NCBI GenBank assembly: GCA_946800325.1
Contig: OX326960.1
Location: forward strand, 56,752,855 to 56,816,854
Source of the DNA: Luzula sylvatica
Taxonomy: Eukaryota; Streptophyta; Magnoliopsida; Poales; Juncaceae
Length of the DNA stretch: 64,000 nucleotides
Reading direction: 5' to 3'
Part shown: positions 55,671 through 64,000 of the stretch, in pieces
How the letters are laid out: each line of letters opens with the position of its first letter
Position numbering within the stretch: the stretch's first letter is position 1
Notes under the pieces: model-generated
Database searches by the model: none
What the model saw: the letters and a program-made list of their open reading frames with translations, nothing else
What the model was told of the DNA's origin: nothing
Program-made: the position numbers and the translations under genes

Positions 55671-57600
55671 TCCTCTTCACCATATAACATATCATTTCAT
55701 GTTCATACACATCAATACATTATTATTATTATATTATACAAATTGGGCATGTTTAAATTTCAAGATGAGACAAAAATTTAATTTTTTGTTAGGCATGTGG
55801 AATTAGAGGTGAATTTGAAAGTAGAGGTTCTTATTATTTCTTTTTTTTTTAATAAATTTGATTTCACCAAAACTTGGAGTGCTAAGATGATGAAAAACTC
55901 ATAACCAATTAAGCCAAATAATTAATCAAATTAATTTCATTTTAACTATAATGAAATTTCATTGTAATAAATAAATATTGTTTCTCAGATTTTTGGAGGT
56001 ATATTTAATTAATGTAATATTATATTAATTATAAGGATATAATAATTATAATATGATTATTTTATTAATATAATTTGTATGTAATTGTTAATATTGTAAT
56101 AATTTTAAATACATATAATTAATATGATATAATTATTATTATATTTCTAATATTATATTAATTATATCAAAATAATAAGATAATGATATTAATTGTAATA
56201 TATATTAATATATAAAATATTATATTATAATAATTAAAAAGTACATTTAATATTTTTATATTATTATATAATTTCTAATATTATATTAATTATGCTAAAA
56301 TACTAAAATAATTATATTAATTGTAATATATATTAATATATAAAATAAATATTATAATAATATAAAAGTACATTTAATTTTTTTATATTATTATTACATA
56401 ATTTCTAATGTTACATTATTTATGTTAAAATAATAATATTAATCGTAATATATAATAATATAATAATATAAAAGTACATTTAATATTTTAATATTATTAT
56501 TATATAATTTATAATTTTATATTAATTATATCAAAATAATAAAATAATAATATTAATTTTAGTATATAGTAATATATAAAATGTAATATTATAATAATAT
56601 AAATGTACATTTAATATTTTTATATTAATATTATAATATATATTATTATAATTTTATATTGCAATAATGTTATATTATAATAAAATTACAATAATATTAC
56701 AATAATATAATAATAATAATAATAATATAATATTACAATAATGATATTATGTTTTATCAGTTTTGACAAAATATTATTTTTACATTTTCAATAACAGAAT
56801 TGCAGACTTTTGTAAACAACCAAACAAAAAATTATATTTTTCAGCATCTCATAATTTAGACATCCTAACAAACTCATGAATTACTAATTCCAGAATTTTT
56901 TACTCCTTCACATTATAATTCAATTCCACCCTATAAAATGATCAATGAGGTATTTGATTCTAAAATATATATCCATAACATTGGTCTAAAAAGTTCAATT
57001 ATTATGAGCATTATGTCTTAATTATCAGACTTTCAGTTGAAGATATCGATGGGGACATGCTGTTTAGCCCAAAATTAATAATTCTTGGGTTAATATATGA
57101 TTGACTTGGAGTCTTCTAAATAGCATGATACTAATTTTTCTTTCTTTATCTTCTTTTTTACGATACAGCTTGGATTAAAAGGATTCGCCTGCTGAAAGTT
57201 GTTTATCACCAACCAACACCTAGAACTAGAAATTATTTTTCTAAATGCTGCTTTATTTGCCAAGTCAAACACACTTACAAATTAAAAAGGTGCTCATGTT
57301 GCTTATTTCGATTTTGCAAGTTATACTTAACTCTTAATCCTCTTAACATATGAATGATACGAATTATAATAAGGTGCTCATGTTGCTAATTTTACTCTTA
57401 ATCTTCGAGTGACAGCCAGTTCCGTCGAACCATTGGCGCGAAGACACGTGCTAACTTTTGATTTTCTGGTAATGGGTCTACGGCAAAAATGTGTAGGCCT
57501 GTAGTTTGCCAATGAAAAATGTATAACGATATTGGAAAAATGTATAGTACTAAATAAAAAATACAACGAATAGTTTAAAAGAGATATAGGTAAATCTTTC
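55671..57600. other. AT-rich DNA including ATAATATTA-rich tract
   Basis: 55960-56760 is a degenerate array of TAATATTATATTAATTATA-like words with several ~150-base rough repeats around AAAGTACATTTAATATTTTTA (56247, 56388, 56475, 56606). Flanking 56800-56890 (CAAACAAAAAATTATATTTT) faintly resembles the arms of the element at 43874. No gene recognised. Confidence 0.5.
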
Positions 57601-58089
57601 AAAACCCCCCAAACTTTTCCCAATACTTTTAAGTAAACCTTTCATTTTTTAATTTTGACGATTAAATGGATCATCAAATTTTATAGACTATTCATTAAGG
57701 TAAGATTAGTGTAACGATATATATTACACATGCAGAAAGCTATATATTATTTTTGAAAAACAAATATAGCGAGCTATATCAAGGTTACAAGGAGGCCTTA
57801 TTGTAATTACAGTTATGCAAATAAAGTAGGGCCAAATTTGGATAATATCAGAATAGAATCATGTGATGTAATACAAATGGATCAGAATAGAATCATTTAA
57901 TTACACTTATGAAAATAGGGATTTTAACCCCTTTTCCAACAAAAAAAAAAAAAAAAAAAAAAAAAAATTCTCTGCCTATACTTATAGATCAAGGTTAGGT
58001 TACAAGGTAAAAAGCACCTGAAGGCAGGCAGAGAAGCAGGTCTGGTACATTATTGACATTAGGTATTGATATGGACCTCAATTTGGCTT
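57601..58089. other. Spacer with repeat fragment and long A-run
   Basis: 57600-57700 (AAAACCCCCCAAACTTTTCC) is related to the arms of the MITE at 26416. A run of about 27 A bases ends at 57967. Its source element could not be bounded. Confidence 0.45.
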
Positions 58090-58238
58090 TTTTTTTTTAG
58101 AATCAATGATAATAAATGAAGAAGGCTCATATGTTCTCCATTCATTGATGTCAATAGAGATCGAAGTCACAATTTCTCACAACACATGAATTGTTGTGCC
58201 TCACACTCAACCAACTAGGCTATGGATCCATTGACGTT
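58090..58238 (-). mobile_element. tRNA-derived SINE, 10-bp TSD
   Basis: AATTTGGCTT flanks both ends (58080-58089 and 58239-58248). On the minus strand the body begins AACGTCAATGGATCCATAGC, has a good box A (TAGCCTAGTTGGTTGAG) and box B (GACTTCGATCTC), and ends in a poly(A) tail (T-run 58088-58099 on plus). The middle aligns with the SINE at 32469-32596. Not a functional tRNA. Confidence 0.87.
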
Positions 58239-58562
58239 AATTTGGCTTCTTATTGGATCATTCTATATCAAATGAGTTTAGAGTTTATACATGGATTATT
58301 GCCACGCACCAATTAATGATGAGGCCTTGAGATAAGTACAATACAACTGTGGTTTGTCAAAGTCTAGACTTTCGTGGCTATGAAAGACTTGAACAGTTCC
58401 ATGCAATAGTCATAAAGGTAATGACAGAATAATTAAGAATTGTCATTTTTTTAGCCGGCATGGTCCTTCTGGAAATATTTCACGCATTTTCATGTCCTGT
58501 ATTATATACGTGCAGTCAAGTTATCACTAGATTATCTTAGAGGCCATATACTGTATATTCCT

Positions 58563-58800
58563 ATATTTCTCCGCAACATCCTCTATATTCTTAATTGATA
58601 ATTAATTAACATGGTTATTAACAAAAATACATTCGATTAACAGTTAATTAATATATAATTAAAATATATATGCATTAACAATTTTTAATTAATATCGATT
58701 AACTGTTAATCGGATGTACTTTTGTTAATGACCATACTAATTAATCATTAATTAATAGTTAATTGGTGATATAGAAGATGTGTGTGGAAATGAGGGATAT
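58563..58800. mobile_element. Foldback MITE, family F
   Basis: A long imperfect palindrome: CATGGTTATTAACAAAAATA(CATTCGATTAACAGTTAAT) on the left pairs with GATTAACTGTTAATCGGATG(TACTTTTGTTAATGACCATA) on the right; outer arms CAACATCCTCTATATTC and GATATAGAAGATGTG. Outermost CTTTGCCCC-type ends are not clear in this copy. Confidence 0.7.
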
Positions 58801-60240
58801 AAAATATAATTATCCATTATCTTATTTTCTTTTTCTTCTAGGTTCTAAAAATATTGATGTATGAGTTTGATTATATCGATGAAGAATGGTGCCAATTACC
58901 GTTGGATAACTTTTTGAAATGATTGAATTATTTATAGCCTTTTTTAGGCCATAACTTAGCTCTATGACCTGAATAATTTTGAAATCAAACTAGAAATTAA
59001 GAGGTAAAAGTTCAATTAACTTAATGATATTTATCAATGTTTTAACTGAGTATTGATAGTATTTTTATATATTGCAAACAAAATTTAGTTTATTATCATC
59101 ATAACAAGTCAATTATATATTATTTTAATAATATAAAAGTTTGATCTAATTTATAGTTAATAAAAAATCACATTTGGTCATTTACTTTCTTTGGGTAAAA
59201 TTGTTTTAACTTTCCACAGTCGTTTTGAAATCTTACTTTTAGAATGCTTCAAATGCTAACTCCAAAAAAAATTTAAACTTGATTCCCACCAACTTTTAAT
59301 TTTTTTTTTCTCTCTCTAATCTTTTGTAATCTCAGTGCTTATCTCTTCGGCCTTGTTTTAAGACTAATTAATAAAGTGCTTGTTGGTGATGAGAGTAATA
59401 TTGGCATGATATTCCCAAGGCGAGGCTCAGACAAACAAGAAAAAACCATTGCATTAATTCACTTTTTTCTCGCTGGCTAGCTAGCTTGTTTACTTTAATT
59501 AATAATTATAAGTCTTTCTTTGCTTTTTCTCAGTTTTCATTTCATTTTGCTCTTCTTTTGGGAAAAGGGGTAAACTTTATGGATATGACAAATTTGACAA
59601 TTATTACCCTCTATTTGTAGAATTTATAAGTGAAGTTTCTTATATAGAATTTTGCTATGCAAATAATAGATAACAGGCTTGGTCACAAATTCTATAAATA
59701 CCGAGGATTTATTTGAATAAAATAACTTTGAAATTTGACATTAATTAATTAATTAATTAAAGGAGGGGAGGGCCATGAATGATCTCATTAACGTATGGCC
59801 ATGTAGTTGAGGTCAAATGCGAGGTTTCCTCGCCATGGCCCAAAGAGCTTTTTTTGCTATTTCGGCCTCTTCTTGTTTGGAATGTTGTTAACATTTCATA
59901 AATTATGTTCTACTTGTCAAACTAATTAATGCAATTCTTCTTTTGCTCTTTAATTCTAATTCAAGATCTAATTACCTTTTAAGACCAGATTTGTTTTAAT
60001 AAACAATCTGTAACAGTGTAACTACATTCATATAAAAAAATAGAAAAACTAAAACTACTGAATTTCATAATAAGTATAATAAAAATAAAAAAAACATACA
60101 AACACACAAAATTTAATGATACAAAATAATGAGGGACGGATCTATTAAGAAACCGGAAGAGCCACGACTCTCACTCAAATTTTCCGACCAATAAATTATA
60201 AAGGAAAACATATAGAGTTCTCATAACTCAATTAAACATT
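58801..60240. other. AT-rich intergenic DNA, no gene seen
   Basis: No coding or RNA signal; short ATTAATTAATTA tract at 59743-59760. Confidence 0.45.
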
Positions 60241-60371
60241 CTTGATACGTCAATCAATGATACTTAATTAGATTGATTAATTTTTTTAATTGAATCAATT
60301 AAACTAACCATTGATATGAGAGTTAATCAATCCAATCGATCCATTAAAACAGTTTCGATTGACGCATCAAG
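60241..60371 (+). mobile_element. MITE family M2, copy 2
   Basis: From CTTGATACGTCAATC to GATTGACGCATCAAG, perfect-looking 15-base type terminal inverted repeats with one difference; inverted relative to 29811-29939 and alignable end to end (GTTTTAATGGATCGATTGGA, TTTAATTGATTCAATTAAAA words). 131 bases. Confidence 0.85.
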
Positions 60372-62267
60372 ACTATATATCAAGGATTGTGGGGACGCCA
60401 TATCAAACCCCAAATTATAATATGAAGGACTTGAAATTTGTATAGATGGTTAATATTTTGTCCTCCTCAAGTTTCTGTTTTCTATTATCTTTTTTCATTT
60501 AGAATGGTAAGAGAGAGCAACGAGAAAAAATTCTCTATTTCAATTTCTTTCACTCTTTCATTTTTCTTCTGAAAGATTTAAAACCATTTTCTCATCATTT
60601 TATTATATTTTCTTTTATCTTTCTTCGGTGGAACAAAGTTGTTTCTTCAATTTTCTTTCGGTATTTCATCTTTATTCCATGTTGCCGAACAAGCCCCGAA
60701 AATTAAAAAAAATCTACCTTAAATTTTCCTTAGTTTGAAGATAAAGAAAATAAAAATGGCGACTAAATGATTGATGGTATATGTATCTAATTAATGCTAT
60801 TAGTAAAAGGGTGGTTGGATTTTTATTGTGAAAGGATTAGTTTTCTTGTTGACCTTGAGTTACATTCCTAAAAGTTCAATTTCTAGAGGAAAACTTGCAT
60901 TAGTGCTTAGGACATTAGGGGCTTAATTGTCTACACACACTATTTCAACCATCTTTATTGATTGGGAAATGTGGGATTATCTTCATGAACCCTTGTTGTC
61001 CTTGTAGGTGGTAACTAAAATTTGTTTTACCCACAAGTGACAAAATATGATTTCTCATAATTAATGGAAAACAAACAATTATTATAAACACAAGGAAAAT
61101 TATACATGTCCCCTTTCAATTATGAGGCTTCATCTCACCACTCTAAAAATAATTATGTTCACGACTATCTTGAAATTGTTATCTTATACATGCATGTACT
61201 AATTTATCCACATTATTGTTTTGGAACCATTTTTAAACTTTTGTTTGAATCCACGTCATCACAATTATTGAACATTATTTTTTGTAATGTGATTTCATCA
61301 TATACATTCATTTTATATTACTCTTTTAATATATATAAAGTATATCATATTAAAAAATATATGATACATACATATTAAAAGGTGTATTATGCACACATAA
61401 AGATATGCCATACATATAAAATACACATAACATGTATTCATTTAAAAATACATCTAAAATTGTATGACAAATAAAATATATCATACGTCTAAAAATGTAT
61501 ACAAAATAAAAATACATCATACATGTACAAAGATATTAATATTTATTGTAATTTAAAATTATATATCATACATCTAAAAAATGATAACACCTATATATAT
61601 CATACATTTGAAGATGTATAACATATGTCTAAAAATGCATATAATATTGTAGAATGTTTATATCATATACTAATTTGTTAATCTAATTAAGTTACGAATC
61701 CAAATGCATATAATATAAATTAAAGATTACTCCTAACTAAATGGAGACTTTATTTAGTCCAAAATATGCACATGTAGCTCATGCCAAATTCACTCCTAAT
61801 ATTCACAAGTAGCTCAAGCTAGATTTACTCGTCCATTTAGTCCTTCAGAATTACCAGATCAATAAAAATCAGTCCGAAAGGTAGACTGAACGGGATCTTA
61901 ATTTCTCCTCCCTTTACATACACACCAATTATTGCTTCCAAATTTTCAAAAGAAGCATCCACTTGAGTCTCCACAATGGAAATTTTACTGTTTGTATTGC
62001 ATGGAATGTGGATATTTAATATTTATATATTTAATGAATAGGAAGCAAATATTATATTAATTTGGAAGTTTCGAAAAAAAAAGATAACTTTGATTTATAA
62101 TAATATGTTCGATCAACTTTGTAATACTTTATCTCTCTTCTCAATTGTTTTTTTATACATATTAACGTTTCCGTAAGCCAACCTAATTAATAATTCACGT
62201 ATTTTATATATTTTTTAAAAATACGTACTATACACGTATTGTCGGGTAACATACTTTTTGCTTATAT
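60372..62267. other. AT-rich DNA with degenerate ATACATCTAAAAATGTAT words
   Basis: 61310-61640 holds scattered copies of a partly palindromic word like CATACATCTAAAAATGTAT. 61106-61378 contains an open frame of 90 residues with no recognisable domain. No gene called. Confidence 0.45.
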
Positions 62268-62805
62268 GGGTTATGTTCAATGGCCAACACTCTTGTTTGG
62301 CCAACTCGGCCAACAACGTTTATTTCTAACAATATATACATGAAAATAAAAATCCAACCGCATAGATGTGATATACATCACTTGAGAATGTTATAGATTT
62401 AATTTCATGAAAAATAAATATTTTTATCATCTCCATCACGATACGTAAAGATATTGACGGATGACAATATTTACGACATGATTCATCGTGAAATCAATTT
62501 TAAAATTCGAATTTTTTTCATTGGATTTAATTTAAATTATATAGATAGACTATAGATTAATTTTTACAATGTTTCGACTTTTCTTTCATCGAAATCCAAA
62601 AAAATACCGAAATAGACGGTTATGAAAATAGCTTATCGATTTTGTTAGATAGAAAAATGCAAACGAAACAAAATTTGTTCTACAACATATCTAAATGATA
62701 TAGATTACATCTATACGGTTAAAATTTAATTTTCATTTATATAATTTGAGAAATAAACGTTGTTGGCCGAGTAGGCCAAACAAGGGTGTTGGCCATTGAA
62801 CCTAG

Positions 62806-62809
<4 letters not shown>
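62268..62809. mobile_element. TIR element with ~55-base terminal repeats
   Basis: Left GGGTTATGTTCAATGGCCAA(CACTCTTGTTTGGCC...), inverse of right GGGCTAGGTTCAATGGCCAA(CACCCTTGTTTGGCC...); the repeats continue to ...CAACAACGTTTATTTCT. Both sides are flanked by TATAT. 542 bases with an AT-rich non-coding interior. High similarity of the arms suggests recent activity. Confidence 0.88.

Positions 62810-62842
<33 letters not shown>
62810..62842. repeat. (TA)n microsatellite
   Basis: About 16 TA units immediately after the TIR element. Confidence 0.92.
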
Positions 62843-62846
<4 letters not shown>

Positions 62847-62849
62847 GCT

Positions 62850-63036
62850 AAACTATTTAATTAAGTATAAGCAATTTGGTACTTCATGTTTTTTCACCAT
62901 TGGATTTGTATTGAGATTTATGCATTTAATGATGTGCACAAAATTTCACGAGCATCATGAAAATACACAAATCTCAATGCAAATTTAATGGTGAAAAAAC
63001 ATCAAATTTCAAATATTTTGTACTTAATTAAGTATA
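62850..63036. mobile_element. Small palindromic MITE
   Basis: Left TTAATTAAGTATAAGCAATT ... CATGTTTTTTCACCATTGGA ... TTGAGATTTATG pairs with right-side CATTTAATGGTGAAAAAACA and TGTACTTAATTAAGTATAT... read inverted. About 187 bases, arms about 65 bases, adjacent to the preceding TIR element across the TA tract. Confidence 0.7.
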
Positions 63037-63555
63037 TGAGGGAGGAGGCTAACACTAACCTACTTAATTAAAAGTATAATAACAAAAGTATAAATTTGTG
63101 AACAACCAATCAAATTTGTGATTAATATAATAATGACATTTCTCAATTATTTCGGAATAATTTGTTATATTAATATACTTTTTTAAATCAAATTGTTTTG
63201 TTCATATTGTGTTATATAAATTTAATCGATTTAATAACATATTCTTGATGATCATGAAAATTAATAACATATTCTTTTATTTGATCGATTTAAAAAATAT
63301 TTAATTTAAATTATACGTGAACGTATCGTATCGTGTTATTAACACATTATTATTACCATATCAGGAATATTAATTATGAATGGATCTCTCATTTACCAGC
63401 TCAAAACTCTGAGATATTTAATCAGCAATAAAAAAAAACAGTTAACTAATTTTTGTGACCGTATCCATAAGTCGTACTTTTAGGCGACTCCAAGTGGCGT
63501 AATGAGAATATTTTCCACTGCCACAAAATCTGGTCTTGCTTAAAACAAGAGCTCT

Positions 63556-63810
63556 TTTACTATGCCCCATATTTCACCGTAATTTTGATGATGCAAGTCT
63601 CAATACAATTAATTGCTAATTATGTCTCTCTCAATTAACGGTTAATCCATATTTGTTAATAATTGAATATTTCTAATTAATCTTTAATCTATAACGACCT
63701 TAATTGTGTGTTAAATTTTTAATAATTATGAATTAATTGTTAATCTACTTGTTAATGATGGATTAATTAAGAGATGAGTGAAATGTGGGGGAAGTGGGCG
63801 GGGAAAAGTA
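63556..63810. mobile_element. Foldback MITE, family F
   Basis: Left TTTACTATGCCCCATATTTC(ACC) and right GTGAAATGTGGGGGAAGTGG pair; interior TTAATTAAC/GTTAATTAA words as in the other family members. The remaining bases to 64000 show nothing recognisable. Confidence 0.75.
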
Positions 63811-64000
63811 TAATATTCCAAACAATATTATACTGCAGACTACAGTGGAAACAGTTTGTACAAAGTATTTAGCCTTGATTAATTGTTTGTTAGGTCTCGA
63901 CTTTGATGGAACAAATATATATGTGCCATTCACCTTATTATTTCGTCCATTTTTACTCGGTAGGGATGACTTTGTCGCCGGCTGATTTGAAACCCTTAAA

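Overview
This is nuclear DNA from a flowering plant, most likely an asterid eudicot, although lineage cannot be fixed from the sequence alone. Evidence: spliced genes with GT-AG introns and plant-type products (GDSL esterase with signal peptide, PB1/Raf-like kinase, APC4, RIC1, GT31 galactosyltransferases), AT-rich intergenic DNA, and plant-type Helitrons, hAT elements, L1 LINEs, LTRs, SINEs and MITEs. All coordinates and splice sites were read by hand.

Layout. (1) 1-1826: a five-exon GDSL esterase/lipase. (2) 1842-20000: a transposon-dominated block. A tandem unit (A1-B1 at 1842-2880, A2-B2 from 3502) is interrupted in its second copy by an ~11.6-kb Helitron (3936-15532) that contains a second Helitron (9153-15315). 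Inside these sit a solo LTR with a 5-bp duplication, a dead L1 LINE, a captured MOSC-domain gene fragment that kept an intron, and a 2.2-kb poly(A)-tailed retroposed insert with a 15-bp target-site duplication carrying an unrecognised ORF with two PIP-box-like motifs. A hAT transposase relic and a third, compact Helitron (19121-19827) follow. (3) 20.2-33.5 kb: two GT31 galactosyltransferase genes in divergent orientation (22663-23577 minus, single exon; 30175-31228 plus, two exons) amid MITEs, a hAT with an exact 8-bp duplication, a ~135-bp tandem array and SINE-like retroposons. (4) 33.8-43.1 kb: a compact gene pair on the plus strand, APC4 (18 exons) and RIC1 (20 exons), 629 bp apart. (5) 43.9-47.7 kb: AT-rich intergenic DNA with a large TIR element. 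(6) 48.7-52.5 kb: a PB1-domain Raf-like MAPKKK whose linker holds ~16 copies of a 36-bp coding minisatellite. (7) 52.5-64 kb: no gene recognised; several foldback/MITE families, a SINE and AT-rich repeats.

The host genes do not form a pathway: secretory lipid/ester hydrolysis, Golgi glycosylation (two paralogues plus a gene fragment), anaphase-promoting complex, Golgi Rab GEF and MAPKKK signalling. The strongest unexplained items are the retroposed twin-PIP ORF inside nested Helitrons, the coding minisatellite in the kinase, and the Helitron insertion whose boundary can be checked against an uninterrupted sister copy in the same window.
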